Below, piece after piece: positions 24,601-37,300 of a stretch of 64,000 nt of DNA. Positions within the stretch are counted from its first letter, which is position 1. Each line of letters starts with the position of its first letter. Below the pieces are notes generated by a model. The model searched no databases, was not told the DNA's origin, and saw only the letters and a list, made by a program, of their open reading frames with translations. The translations under genes were made by a program, and so were the position numbers. Source of the DNA: Selaginella tamariscina. Its lineage: Eukaryota; Streptophyta; Lycopodiopsida; Selaginellales; Selaginellaceae. The stretch spans positions 1 to 64,000 of the forward strand of contig PUQB01000264.1 in assembly GCA_003024785.1 (NCBI GenBank), read 5' to 3'.

Positions 24601-25118
24601 CTACAAACAAAGTCCTTAAAAACGTTTTAAGGAAGGTGGTTCAGGAAAATAAGAAGGATTGGGATGAAAGGTTACCAGAAGTATTATGGGCCTATAGAAC
24701 AGCTTATAAGGTGACTACAGGTACGACACCTTTTAAGCTTGCGTATGGATTGGAGGCTATAACTCCGATGGAGTATATTGTGCCGTCCTTGAGAATAGCA
24801 ATTCAATATAGGATGGGAGAGAAGGAGTCTTTGGAAGCTCGTTTAATAGAGCTAGAGAAGTTAGATGAGAGGAGAATGCATGCCCTGTGGACGATACAGG
24901 CGATTCAGAGAAGGCGGAAGGTTTGGCTAGATAGGCGAAGGAAAGGCAAAGAGATAAAGGTAGGTGATCTCGTCCTTTGGTACAGGGGAAAGGTGGATGA
25001 AATAGGCCAAAAGTTTAATTTGAACTGGATAGGCCCTTTTCGGGTTAAATCTGTAGAGGACGAAGGTGTGGTGGATTTGGAAACATTGGAAGAGAGAGGC
25101 AATAGAAGGAAAGGTTAA
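21650..25118 (+). other. Pol region of Ty3-B (PR, RT, RNase H, IN)
   Basis: Protease-like segment with VLIDGGSGVNF, RT with MDDFSVY, RNase H with VQVDASD, integrase zinc finger (H-H-C-C; CDKCQRA) and core (MDFIGPVNP, VLTDYMTKW, SDRGKHF). Part of the fossil element. Confidence 0.88.
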
Positions 25119-25240
25119 CCTTAATAAGGTAAGGAAATCTCGTTGAAGGGAGTATATTTATGTTGAGTTGAAGAGTATATTCTGCTCTCTGAAGTGCACG
25201 AAAAACAAGGCAGAGATCTAGGGTTTGCAGTGAGAGAGAG

Positions 25241-27420
25241 ATGTCGGCAAAGAAGGGTCTTGTGTCTGCGCGGAATTGCCGGGAGTTGGTGAATCCTCCT
25301 GATGGAGAGAGATTGGGGAAAGTCCAGTTGATGCACACAAATGGGATTTTCCTGTGATGGAGAGGTTCTGGGAGATAGGTTTGTGGCCATACGCGGAGAT
25401 TCTAAGAGATGCCGAACCTCATGATGAAGAATGCTTCACCTTAGTGATGCTTTGGAGAAGGTGGAGAAGCCGGATACAGGATTTGTAGCTTATGCAGAGG
25501 AGAGGAAACTCCTTTTCACCGATAGGTTGGTGGAGGAGGTATTTCACCTCCCACATTCGGAAGGAGAGGTAAAGGCCGAGAAGGCACACCTCACAGAGTA
25601 CTTAAAGGAAGGCAACAGTACGTGAGCAAGGTAGGGTTGAAGCTTTCCGACCTGAGGGAGGAAACGCAGTTAGCGATGAATTTTATCGTTAACGCGTTCG
25701 AATTTCGGACATCTTATATTACAGCATCGAATCCGGTCATGTCTTTATATGACGGATTAAAGGAAAAGAGGCCAGTAGGAGTGGCGGATATTTGCTGAAA
25801 AGGCTGAGGGAGCACCTCTGTGCAATGCAGGAGTTAGAGAAAAAGGGAGAGCCTTCGTCCATGATGGCCTTCACATGGGTACAGATAATCGCGGATTATG
25901 TACGCCAATACGGCGAACCGGCGGGGCCGGAGATAGTCGCGCGTATGAAGCAAGTGAGGAGAGAAACGGAGTCACTCAGAAGAAGCAAACCAAGCGCAAG
26001 ATGGGGGAGACGAAGGGAAAAGGAGTAGATGCTGACCTGCAGGCAGAGGAGGAAAACAGATGGAGAGAACGCCAAAGAGGAAGAAATCAAAGGTCGAGAG
26101 ATCAACGACCGAGGAGGAACACTAGATCGGGTGAAAAAGGTAAGAAGTCAAAGCCAGGAGCACAGGATAACTCCGAGCCGAGAATAGTGGTAGACCTTGA
26201 CGAGGAGGAAGACGAGCAGTCAGGAGAGATCATACGGGAAGAAGAACCTTCGTTGGAACAGGAGGAAGAGGACGAACCTGGAGAGGACGAGGAACCAAAG
26301 GAGGTTGAGAAGGAACGGAGAACAAAAGCCAGGCAGGAGAGTGGAAAACTTCAGTCGGAGCTGGAACCGCAGGTGGGAAGGAACAGGAGAATATGTAAAC
26401 TGTTGCGTGAGAGACGGATGATGATAATCCCGTTGGGAGAAATAGACCCTTATAAGAAGAAGGGATGTGATGAGGGTGAGCCAGCGGTTGGGGAACGGAC
26501 GACGGAGATCGGGACAAGCAGAAAGTATCCTCGGATATTCCCTTTCCGACGGTTACACCCACAACGGTGGATATAACCGATGAGGAAGTAGTGGGAATTG
26601 CGAGAGAAGCTGAGGAGATGGCGCGGGGAGCGAAGTTTCCGAGGCATCAGTTTAATCCGCCGCCCTTTCAGCATTCTCCACGCACACATACAGGTATGTA
26701 TGGACGAGGGATGTATCGGGGAAGTGGATCGCAGGGTGTGCCGGTGACTGATTTCCGCCTGGAGGAGGAGGAGCCGATTCAGCAGAATCTTGATGGCGGG
26801 ATGCAGACGATGCGATTTTCAAAAGACGGAGGGCGTTTGCGGGAAAGAGGTGCAGGCTACGGAGACGCAGATGCAGTTTGCACAGTGTCTTGCACAGCTC
26901 CAGCAGGAAATGGTCGAGCAGATGGATAAAGGGGAAACGAGACACAGGACGCAACGCAGATGCGGCGAATCTCTTCAATCACCTCGTAAATTCCGGGTAC
27001 ACGATTAAAGATAGGGCAGACATTCAGCGGCTCATTGTACAAGCAGTTGAGAGCGATGACGGCACTCCAGGGACTTGTGAGTAAGGGGATTCAGCGACCG
27101 ATCAAGCAAAGGACTCCAAGCCCGGTTGTGGAGCTTAAACCTCCACAGACTGCACAGGAGCCGATGAATTTATTTCAGAGGCTGGTACGAGCGCGGGATG
27201 AGACGCAGCAGACTGCTACCATTCTGTCTGTAGTGGTGGACGAGTTCCAGCGTCTTCAGGACGAGAACGAGCAGCTTAGGAAGGAGACGCAGGCGTTTCG
27301 TCTTCAGGTGGCAATGGTTCAGCAGGAACTGATAAGGAAGGCGGAGTTTCAGAAGTACAAGGATCAGGAGGAGGTGGAATCAGGAGGATGCGCAGGATGT
27401 GTTGCCGTGAGGACACAGCA
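25241..27420 (+). other. Extra 3' coding region of Ty3-B, downstream of integrase
   Basis: About 2.2 kb between integrase and the 3' LTR is coding-like and conserved in Ty3-C (about 34.4-36.65 kb, inverted). The first part is globular (AEERKLLFTDRLVEEVF, AFTWVQIIADYVRQYG); then come a long Lys/Glu/Arg-rich stretch, a Gln-rich part and a predicted coiled coil near the end. I see no signal peptide or membrane segment, so it does not look like an envelope. The first part may be related to the plant-transposon extra-ORF domains found in some Ty3 elements; that is uncertain. Confidence 0.6.
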
Positions 27421-27439
27421 ACAAATAAGGAGGGGGCAG

Positions 27440-27982
27440 TGTTAAAGGTAAAATATTAGGAGCATAGGATCCTACTGTAGAGAGAATAAGGGTAGGAAGG
27501 TCCGTAGTAAGCATGGAAGGAAAGGTTGTGAAGAGGAAAATCCTTACCGAGAGGAAAAGGTAAGGAAAAGGAAAAGGAAAAGGTAAAGGATGACGTGGCG
27601 AGAGGAAGAGTAGTTAAGGGAAGTTAGGGCAACGAAGGAGGGTCTCCATTTGAAGTTCTAGCAGGAGATAAAGGTTCTCTACACTTTGTCTTTTGTATTC
27701 ATGTTAGTAATGAAAGGTGCATATTAGAGAATCTTGTGTGTGTGTATGTTACTCTCAATGAATGGATCTAACAAGGCAATAGCCAAAATCCGTTCTTGCC
27801 CTTGACTTTGGAGACCAGTCATAGTGGCACTGGGAGAAGTCTGATATATATATATATATTGAGAGTTGAGAAGGAAAGGGTGTAGCCTTTCCTGTACGTT
27901 GTATGAAAGGTTTCCTGTCTGTGTGAAGGAAACAGGTTAAATAGGAAAAGGTGAGGCAGAGAGCCCTTTTCCTGTTTTAACA
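27440..27982 (+). repeat. 3' LTR of Ty3-B
   Basis: Partner of the LTR at 18916-19457, preceded by a purine-rich tract and followed by the CTTGT target duplication. Confidence 0.94.
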
Positions 27983-30900
27983 CTTGTTGTTAAGATCGTC
28001 CTTCGGCTTGTTCGAGGTATACTTTCGTATGCGATTCACATTTGTTGTAAGCAAGACTCTGTCATATCATCCATAAGAGTGGCAGTATTGTTAGATCGTA
28101 TATCAATAATAATGTATGGTCCATACCATTTAAACTTGAACTTATGTTCAATGGGTCGAAGATTTCCTTGGTAATGCCATACCATTTCACCAACTTGAAA
28201 TACAGGTTGTTATTGTACTCTTCGAAGTTGATCATGCCATGCCTTAATGCGGGTTTGAATAGCTTGAATGTTAAGACTGATTGCTATATTTTTTCATCAA
28301 GCTTTTCGAGTTGTAGTAATCTCTGTCTGATTTGTTCTGGTTCGCCAATATCGTATTCCAATGACATTTATAATGATGGTATAATATATTCAATGGGTGT
28401 AATTGCCTCCAATCCATATGTTAGTTGAAATGGTGTAAATTTTGTAGCGATTTTATATGTAATTCGGTATGCCCATAATGCAAAAAGCGAGTTTTTCATC
28501 CCAATTTTTGTGATTTGTGTTTGACTATTTTAGTTAATACAAGTCTTCAATATTTTATTGATAATTTCTGCTTGTTTATTGCCTTGTGGATAATACATTG
28601 TGGAGACATAATGTTTCACTAAGTACTCGATACAAAGGATTTTGATGATGTTGTTGACAAAATGAGTTCCTTGGTCACTGATAAGTTCCATAAGTGCACC
28701 AAATCATACTATAATATTCTCATAGATAAATTTTGTGATGCATGTCGCACGGCAATCTTGTAGTGCAATAGCTTCTGCCCATTTAATAATGTAATCTGTT
28801 AGTACCAATATGTATTGATTCTTCTTGTTGCTTTTAGGATTGATTGGTCCCATGAAATCCATTCCCCACTTCATAAATGGTGCTAATGGTATTGTTGGAT
28901 GTATTGGCTGAACTTGATGATGTGGAGCTGGTTGATGTTCGTTACACTTCAGACATTTCTGGCAATATTCTATAGTATTTTGCGTGCTGTTAACGTTCTT
29001 GCAAAGTGTCCACCGTGTTATCTTGAGTGAGCTTCTCGTAATATGAGTTGAACTTCTTTCATTGGTACGCATCTCCTTAAGACTTCATCCCTTCCCTTCT
29101 TATAGAGTATGCCACCAATCATGGAATATGGTTTGGATCGTAATACTAGTTGCTTGCATTCTTGTGGTGATGCGTATTTCTCTAGTATTATTTTCGATAG
29201 TTAGAAAGTGTTCAATATCTCATAAATATCCTTGTTGGTAGTACCGTTTTGGTTGATCTTGTTTTTATTTGAAATAAACTTGCATCTGGTAGGTATCCTT
29301 GACGCCGACACCATTCTCTTCATTTGTAATGCGGCTCAAGAAATTGGCTTGTTGGTGTAGTTTGCATGATTTGTGAATGATTTGAAAATCGAATTCTTTC
29401 AACAAGAAAACCATTGTACTAACCTTCCTTCAAGCTTCATCTTACTCAATAAATATATAAGGGTCTGATAATCCACAACTTATTTGCTAACAGATAATGT
29501 CAAAATTTCTTGGCTTTTTGAGTGCTTCCTTCTCCATAATTATGTAGTTTTCTTATGCAAGTGTTAACCTTCAACTAGCATAATATAATTCCCATCTCCT
29601 TGTGTTTGTGTTAATATGCATCGGATAGCATATGACGATGCATCTAATTGCACGTGAAATTCTTATGTCCAATTTGCTTTCATTAACGCTTGTTTCAACA
29701 TTTAAAAGCTTTATTTGCATTTTAGGTTCCACATGAAGGCTTGTCCTTTTCTTCATAACATGGGTAATCGATTGCAGCATAATTTTTGATAAATTGCCAA
29801 TGATATCCCATTTTACCAAGTAGCCACCATATTCTGCTTATGTCTTTGAAAGGTTGCATAGTCTATATTACTCTGACTTTATCTTGGTCCACCATTATCC
29901 CGTCTTAGCATATAATGTGTCCCAGTAGTACTCCTGATTCTACAAAAATGCACACTTCTCTGGGTTAAGAGCTATATTGTTCAATCGACATTTCCCAAAA
30001 CATTCTGTTAAACAGTTTAAATGATTGTCCTTTGTCCCATAAATGCTGAAATCATCCAGGAAACCTTCATAAACGTTGTCAGATAATCTCAGAATGTTTC
30101 ATTCATCAAACGCTGAAAGTGAATGGTGCATTACATAACCCAAAAGGCATAACGCGAAATGCGTATGCATCCCAAGGACTAATAAATGTTGTCTTTGGTT
30201 GATTTGCTGGGTCCACTTGTACTTGGTTGTATCCTGAAAATTCGTTTAGAAAGGAATACATGTCATGTTCTGTTACTGTATTCAATAACTCTTTGGTGAA
30301 GGGTATTGAATACGTATCTCGCTCAGTTACGTCATTCAATTTCTTATAATTGATGCAGATTCATAATTTGTCGTTCTTCTCAGTACTACGACAATTGGTG
30401 ATAACTATTGTGGGTTTTCAATTGGATATATGAATCCGGCTTATAATAACTTGTCCACTTCTATAACTTTTGCAAGGAATGTTGAGTTCATATGGTAAGC
30501 TTGCTGCTTTCTAGGTATTGCATGGGGTAATAATTCTATCTTATGAGTACAGATTGTGGGTGGAACTCCCTTGAGATCTTTGTAACTCCAAGCAAAGACA
30601 TCAGCATTCTGGCATAGTATGTTCACCAACTCCTTTCGGTATTTCGGTTCGAGGTTGATTGTTATTTGTACTTTGTATAGTCCATAATCACTTGTTTTAG
30701 TTTCTACTTCTTCAGTCTTCTCATTACTCGTAATTTCCAATTTCTGTTGGGTCCGTGATATTTGTTCGCGCTCTCTTTCAAATTGCAATTGTTGTTGTGT
30801 GGGTTGTTTGAATTTGTCTGTTAAACCAAGAATGTTCATATGTTGTTATTGTTGTTGATCATTAATAGTCGTAATTTCGTGTTCAAGCATGTCCTTCTCG

Positions 30901-31780
30901 TCTTTCGGTGTCATTTGATATAAATCAGCTTTGCTATCTCTACGAGTTTCGGGTTGCTTTAGAATATGACTTTTTCTTCTTTTGTATTCAGACCGTAATG
31001 CCAATCGTAATCTTCCATTCGTAAGGGTCGGGTTGGTTGCTCAATTTACTTCTTTTGTTGTGTTCTGATAATGGCTTCTTGTCCATGCTTGTACAATACC
31101 ATTTCATTTTCCCAATTATGTCGTACTTTGGTGTCTTGTAGCCAAGGTCTTCCTAATAATATCTGGTATAGTTTGCTCGTTTGTTCAATATGTAGTATGA
31201 CCAAAGACACCTTAAACTTGATCCTTACAATTTCCATACATATGGATATGATTATATCAACATGTCGTACTTTCCTTTGGTCAGCCATTCATACCAAGAA
31301 TGGTGCATTTCTATTGGTTCTAAACCCAGTTCCTTGTAGGTCTGATCTTCAATAATGTTGACTCTTGAACCTTCATCAATAGCTATGTTCCAAATGTGGT
31401 TTTTGCCAATATGTAATCATTGGCATTCTTCATCCCAATCTTTTTCATCTCTAAGGACTTCAGTTGTATTCACCTCAACTTGACTAGTATCGTGTTGAAT
31501 ATTGCTTATGTTTAAGACGTAGTTATTTGTGTTTGTAGAAATGGTGCTAATGTTAGCAATTCCACCATATTTAGCTGCACAGGTTGTTGCAAGATAACGG
31601 CGACAATACGATCTCCAAGTGGTACTGTTGACATGGACTGCTACGTTTGCCCACTTGCTTTACTAGGTATAGGATCTTGCTTTTCTTCTGTTGTATTTTT
31701 TGAATTTCATTCGTCACTCTTTGTACTGTAGCTTTCTCTTTCTCCCAGTTTTTGCATATTGGTTCTTCTTTACTTGATTC
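27983..31780 (-). other. Ty3-A copy 1 interior: integrase, RNase H, RT, protease
   Basis: Resumes Ty3-A after the Ty3-B insertion. Minus-strand fragments include an integrase segment (CLKCNEHQ, MDFMGPINP, VLTDYII), RNase H remnants, RT (FSGYNQV, FRVMPFGLCNAPFTF) and a protease-flank segment. Heavily broken, with no usable frame. Confidence 0.75.
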
Positions 31781-32327
31781 TGTCAAGCCACGATCCAGGA
31801 ACCAGGAAGAGAGTAGGATTCCAAGAACAGGAAGGCTTGACTCAGAAATAGGACCGAGTGTAGGATAGGAACTAGGAATGAGACAGGAACAGGACGGATC
31901 CAAGAGCAGGACAGGATCGGGATAGGATCCGGGAGCAAGACAGGAAAGTGCAGGACAGGATCCAGGAACAAGATAGGATCCGGTAGCAAGACAGAAGCAG
32001 GAGGCAAAAGAGTCAGACAAGAACAAGACAAGAGGAACAAGAATAATCGTAGAATGACTGGTGTTGATAGTAACTGATTGTAACAATTAGGTCGGAGCTT
32101 TATGCTCACAACTCCAAGCTAATCTAGTCATGAGTCTAATCTAGTCATGAACTAAGAATAGTGTCCCTTATCCTCTAGGCATATCCTGTAGCATATCCTA
32201 TAGGCATATCCTATAAGAATATCCTATAAGTATATCCTGTAGGAATATCCTGCAGGCATATCCTATCCGAAATTCTGCATCCTGTATCATGTATCCGGAA
32301 TCCTGTATCCTGCATTGGGTTGTGAAA
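31781..32327. mobile_element. LTR-like insertion of 547 bp in Ty3-A
   Basis: Absent from Ty3-A copy 2 at the matching point (about 50940) and flanked by an exact GATTC duplication (31776-31780 and 32328-32332). It begins TGTCAAGCC. Inside are irregular tandem repeats of AGGATCCGGGAGCAAGACAG type and of TATCCTATAGGCA type. The 5-bp target duplication suggests a solo LTR or other non-autonomous element. The far end is not a clean CA. Confidence 0.65.
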
Positions 32328-33260
32328 GATTCCACCCGTACTCATTTAGCTCGTGTTACTACATATGTTTCCGTTGAGGGTAACTCCATATCTTCTTCCC
32401 ACTTGCATTTCATGATTTTATTCCTCTAATCATTTTCTTATTCACCTTCTTGTTGGACTTTAATCCTTCATGTTGCTGGTTCTGTGGGTGGTACTCCAGT
32501 GTTAAATTCACGTTGTGGACACTTCGGTGAATAATGCCCCATCTCTTCACACGTGTAGCATCGTATATTGTTGAGCCTATTACATTTAGTGGAATAATGT
32601 CATTTCTCCTCACATCTAAAACATGTTATATTTGTATTCGGACCACGTAATGCTGGTGGGGTGGTATTGGTGGTAATAAGGGTGATCCGAATTATGTTGG
32701 GGCTGGTAATAATGGTTGTCCCCCTTGCGATATCTCTGTATTGTTGTTTTGTCAGTAATACGGCCTTGGGTCGCGGGGGTATCTGCTTCCATTGTTGTTC
32801 CTTTGTTCCCCATTGTACGATCTTTGTGGATAGTCATATGGGTTGGTATTATGAGTTTGTGGATAGTCATATGGGTTTGTTTTCCTCGTGTTGTCCCATT
32901 GGGTGGTGGTGGTGGGTAGCCATCAGTACGTCTAATCATTGGTTATGGTTTATATCTCATACTTCGGCATTGCCTTGCTTCATGACCTATTCCTTCACAC
33001 ATCTAACACTTGGGTAACTTACATTCAGAAGCATTATGTCCTTCGTTCTTGCATGTGGTGCACAATACTGCTTTAGATCGCGTCCACATCTTGTTCTCCT
33101 TCATGTGTTGCCTTTGTGGTTCCTATTTAATCATCCTCTACGTAATAAGTATTTTGATTTGCTCAGCCTCTTTTATTGCATCTCTCAAGTCATGTGGTTT
33201 TATCAATTGTACTTGGAGTTGCAAGCTGTCTCGTAATCTGCTGATATACCATTTCGTTGC
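32328..33260 (-). other. Ty3-A copy 1 interior: nucleocapsid/Gag end
   Basis: Minus-strand fragments are Pro/Gln/Tyr/His-rich with remains of paired CCHC knuckles. The better preserved match is at 51109-51537 in copy 2. Broken. Confidence 0.7.
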
Positions 33261-33850
33261 TGTTAAACAGAAAATCGGAAACCCCACTTTTTCCTGTTTA
33301 ACCCAGTTTCCTTTCTCCTAACCTTTAAGAAAGGCTACACACTTTCTTTCCTTCAACTCTCCACATTTACATATATTAAAACTCTTCTCTCAAAGCCACA
33401 ATGACTGGTCTCCGAAGTCAAGGGCAAGAACGGATTTTGGCTATTGCCTTGTTAGATCCATTCATTGAGAGTATACATACACACACACAAGATCTTATAA
33501 TATGCACCTTTCATTACTAACATGAATACAAAAGACAAAGTGTAGAGAACCTTTATCTCCTACTGAAACTTCAAATGGAGACCCTTTCTCCTGTTAGAAC
33601 TTCCTATGAAGACCCTTCTGGAGACCCCTTCTTCCTTGCACTAACTACTCCTTAACTACCCTTCCTCTCGCCACGTCATCCTTTTCCTTCTGATATTTCT
33701 TTTCCTTTTCCTTACTCACCTTTTCCTCTCGATAAGGATTTTTCTCCTTCATAGCCTTTCCTTCCTTTTCCTTACTCACCTTTTCCTCTCGGTAAGGATT
33801 TTCCTCTTCACAACCTTTCTTTCCTTTTTCTTACGCACCTTTTTCTCTCG
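33261..33850 (-). repeat. Divergent LTR of the Ty3-B family with a tripled internal repeat
   Basis: Starts TGTTAAACAG and follows the family-B LTR inverted, but is more divergent and lacks the outer end. Its right part holds about three tandem copies of a block reading CCTTTTCCTTACTCACC and TCTCGGTAAGGATT. It abuts the LTR of Ty3-C at 33851. Confidence 0.75.
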
Positions 33851-34395
33851 TGTTAAACAGGAAAAGGGCTCTCTGCCTCACCTTTTCCTATTTAACCTGT
33901 TTCCTTCACGCAGACAGGAAACCTTTCATACAACGTACAGGAAAGGCTACACCCTTTCCTTCTCAACTCTCAATATATCTGTATATATATCAGACTTCTC
34001 CCAGTGCCACTATGACTGGTCTCCAAAGTCAAGGGCAAGAACGGATTTTGGCTATTGCCTTGTTAGATCCATTCATTGAGAGTAACATACACACACACAA
34101 GATTCTCTAATATGCACCTTTCATTACTAACATGAATACAAAAGACAAAGTGTAGAGAACCTTTATCTCCTGCTAGAACTTCAAATGGAGACCCTTCCTT
34201 CGTTGCCCTAACTTCCCTTAACTACTCTTCCTCTCGCCACGTCATCCTTTACCTTTTCCTTTTCCTTTTCCTTACCTTTTCCTCTCGGTAAGGATTTTCC
34301 TCTTCCACAGCCTTTCCTTCCATGCTTACTACGGACCTTCCTACCCTTATTCTCTCTACAGTAGGACGTCCTATGCTCCTATTTTACCTTTAACA
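33851..34395 (-). repeat. 3' LTR of Ty3-C
   Basis: A 545-bp inverted match to the Ty3-B LTRs, from TGTTAAACAGG to CCTTTAACA. The adjoining CTGCCCCCTCCTT is the polypurine tract on the other strand. Confidence 0.92.
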
Positions 34396-37300
34396 CTGCC
34401 CCCTCCTTATTTGTTGCTGTGTCCTCACGGCAACACATCCTGCGCATCTCCTGGTATTCCACCTCCTCCTGATCCTTATACTTCTGAAACTCCGCCTTTC
34501 CTTATCGAGCTCCTGCTGAACCATTGCACCTGAAGACGAAACGCCTGCGTCTCCTTCCTAAGCTGCTCGTTCTCGTCCTGAAGACGCTGGAACTCGTCCA
34601 CCACTACAGACAGAATGGTAGCAGTCTGCTGCGTCTCATCCCGCGCTCGTACCAGCCTCTGAAATAAATTCATCGGCTCCTGTGCAGTCTGTGGAGGTTT
34701 AAGCTCCACAACCGGGCTTGGAGTCCTTTGCTTGATCGGTCGCTGAATCCCCTTACTCACAAGTCCCTGGAGTGCCGTCATCTTGCCATCACGCTCTCAA
34801 CTGCTTGTACAATGAGCCGCTGAATGTCTGCCCTATCTTTAATCGTGTACCCGGAATTTACGAGGTGATTGAAGAGATTGCCGCGATCTGCGTTGCGTCC
34901 TGTGTCTCGTTTCCACCTTTATCCATCTGCTCGACCATTTCCTGCTGGAGCTGTGCAAGACACTGTGCAAACTGCATCTGCGTCTCCGTAGCCTGCACCT
35001 CTTTCCGCGCAAACGCCCTCCGTCTTTTGAAAATCGCATCGTCTGCATCCCGCCATCAAGATTCTGCTGAATCGGCTCCTCCTCCTCCAGGCGGAAATCA
35101 GTCACTGGCACACCCTGCGATCCACTTCCCCGATACATCCCTCGTCCATACATACCTGTATGTGTGCGTGGAGAATGCTGAAAGGGCGGCGGATTAAACT
35201 GATGCCTCGGAAACTTCGCTCCCCGCGCCATCTCCTCAGCTTCTCTCGCAATTCCCACTACTTCCTCATCGGTTATATCCACCGTTGTGGGTGTAACCGT
35301 CGGGAAGGAATATCCGAGGATACTTTCTGCTTGTCCCGATCTCAGTCGTCCGTTCCCCAACCGCTGGCTCACCCTCATCACATCCCTTCTTCTTATAAGG
35401 GTCTATTTCTCCCAACGGGATTATCATCATCCGTCTCTCACGCAACAGTTCTACATATTCTCCTGTTCCTTTCCCACCTGCGGTTCCAGCTCCGGCTGAA
35501 GTTTTCCACTCTCCTGCCTGGCTTTTGTTCTCCGTTCCTTCTCAACCTCCTTTGGTTCCTCGTCCTCTCCAGGTTCGTCCTCTTCCTCCTGTTCCAACGA
35601 AGGTTCTTCTTCCCGTATGATCTCTCCTGACTGCCGTCTTCCTCCTCGTCGAGGTCTACCACTATTCTCGGCTCGGAGTTATCTGTGCTCCTGGCTTTGA
35701 CTTCTTACCTTTTTCGCCCGATCTAGTGTTCCTCCTCGCGGTCGTTGATCTCTCGACCTTTGATTTCTTCCTCTTTGGCGTTCTCTCCATCTGTTTATCC
35801 TCCTCTGCCTGCAGGTCAGCATCTACTCCTTTTCCCTTCGTCTCCCCCATCTTGCGCTTGGTTTGCTTCTTCTGAAGTGACTCCGTTTCTCTCCTCACTT
35901 GCTTCATACGCGCGACTATCTCCGGCCCCGCCGGTTCGCCGTATTGGCGTACATAATCCGCGATTATCTGTACCCACGTGAAGGCCATCATGGACGAAGG
36001 CTCTCCCTTTTTCTCTAACTCCTGCATTGCACAGAGGTGCTCCCTCAGCCTTTTCAGCAAATATCTCGCCACTCCTACTGGCCTCTTTTCCTTTAATCCG
36101 TCATATAAAGACATGACCGGATTCGATGCTGTAATATAAGATGTCCGAAATTCGAACGCGTTAACGATAAATTCATCGCTAACTGCGTTTCCTCCTCAGG
36201 TCGGAAAGCTTCAACCCTACCTTGCTCACGTACTGCTTGCCTTCCTTTAAATACCTGTGAGGTGTGCCTTCTCGGCCTTTACCTCTCCTTCCGAATGTGG
36301 GAGGTGAAATACCTCCTCCACCAACCTATCGGTGAAAAGGAGTTTCCTCTCCTCTGCATAAGCTACAAATCCTGTATCCGGCTTCTCCACCTTCTCCAGA
36401 AGCATCACTAAGGTGAAGCATTCTTCATCATGAGGTTCGGCATCTCTTAGAATCTCCGCGTATGGCCACAAACCTATCTCCGCAGAACCTCTCCGTCTCA
36501 CAGGAAAAATCCCATTTAGTGTGCATCAACTGGACTTTCCCCAATCTCTCTCCATCAGGAGGATTCACCAACTCCCGGCAATTCCGCGCAGACACAAGAC
36601 CCTTCTTTGCCGACATCTCTCTCTCACTGCAAAACCCTAGATCTCCTGCCTTGTTTTTCGTGCACTTCAGGAGCAGAATATACTCTTCAACTCAACATAA
36701 ATACTACTCCCTTCAACGAGATATTTCCTTACCTTATTAAGGTTAACCTTTCCTTCTATTGCCTCTCCTTCCAATGTTTCCAAATCCACCACACCTTCGT
36801 CCTCTACAGATTTAACCCGAAAAGGGCCTATCCAGTTCAAATTAAACTTTTGGCCTATTTCATCCACCTTTCCCCTGTACCAAAGGACGAGATCACCTAC
36901 CTTTATCTCTTTGCCTTTCCTTCGCCTATCTAGCCAAACCTTCCGCCTTCTCTGAATCGCCTGTATCGTCCACAGGGCATGCATTCTCCTCTCATCTAAC
37001 TTCTCTAGCTCTATTAAACGAGCTTCCAAAGACTCCTTCTCTCCCATCCTATATTGAATTGCTATTCTCAAGGACGGCACAATATACTCCATCGGAGTTA
37101 TAGCCTCCAATCCATACGCAAGCTTGAAAGGTGTCGTACCTGTAGTCACCTTATAAGCTGTTCTATAGGCCCATAATACTTCTGGTAACCTTTCATCCCA
37201 ATCCTTCTTATTTTCTGAACCACCTTCCTTCTCTGCCTCTACCCATTTGGTCATATATCTATTAAAACCAATATATATTGATTCCTTTTTGAGCTTATAG

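Larger units (their letters stand above)
18916..27982 (+). mobile_element. Ty3/Gypsy element, family B, full length, nested in Ty3-A
   Basis: Two LTRs (18916-19457 and 27440-27982) bound about 9.07 kb, flanked by an exact CTTGT target duplication (18911-18915 and 27983-27987). Next to the 5' LTR a TGGCGACC stretch is a likely primer-binding site; AGGAGGGGGCAG before the 3' LTR is the polypurine tract. The order is Gag, zinc knuckle, protease, RT, RNase H and integrase, then a 2.3-kb extra region. The LTRs are nearly identical, so insertion is recent. All parts are present but there are several breaks. Confidence 0.95.

Noticed and set aside
25241-27420. Envelope gene in Ty3-B
   Set aside because: No signal peptide, no membrane segment and no cysteine pattern; the content is charged and coiled-coil.
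32661-33017. Plus-strand hydrophobic frame with Val/Ile/Cys runs
   Set aside because: It is opposite the Pro/Gln/His-rich Gag end of Ty3-A, hence a shadow frame; the same appears at 51236.
33600-33850. Regularly spaced repeats that might suggest a CRISPR-like array
   Set aside because: The repeats are head-to-tail low-complexity blocks inside an LTR with no unique spacers, and the genome is a plant's.
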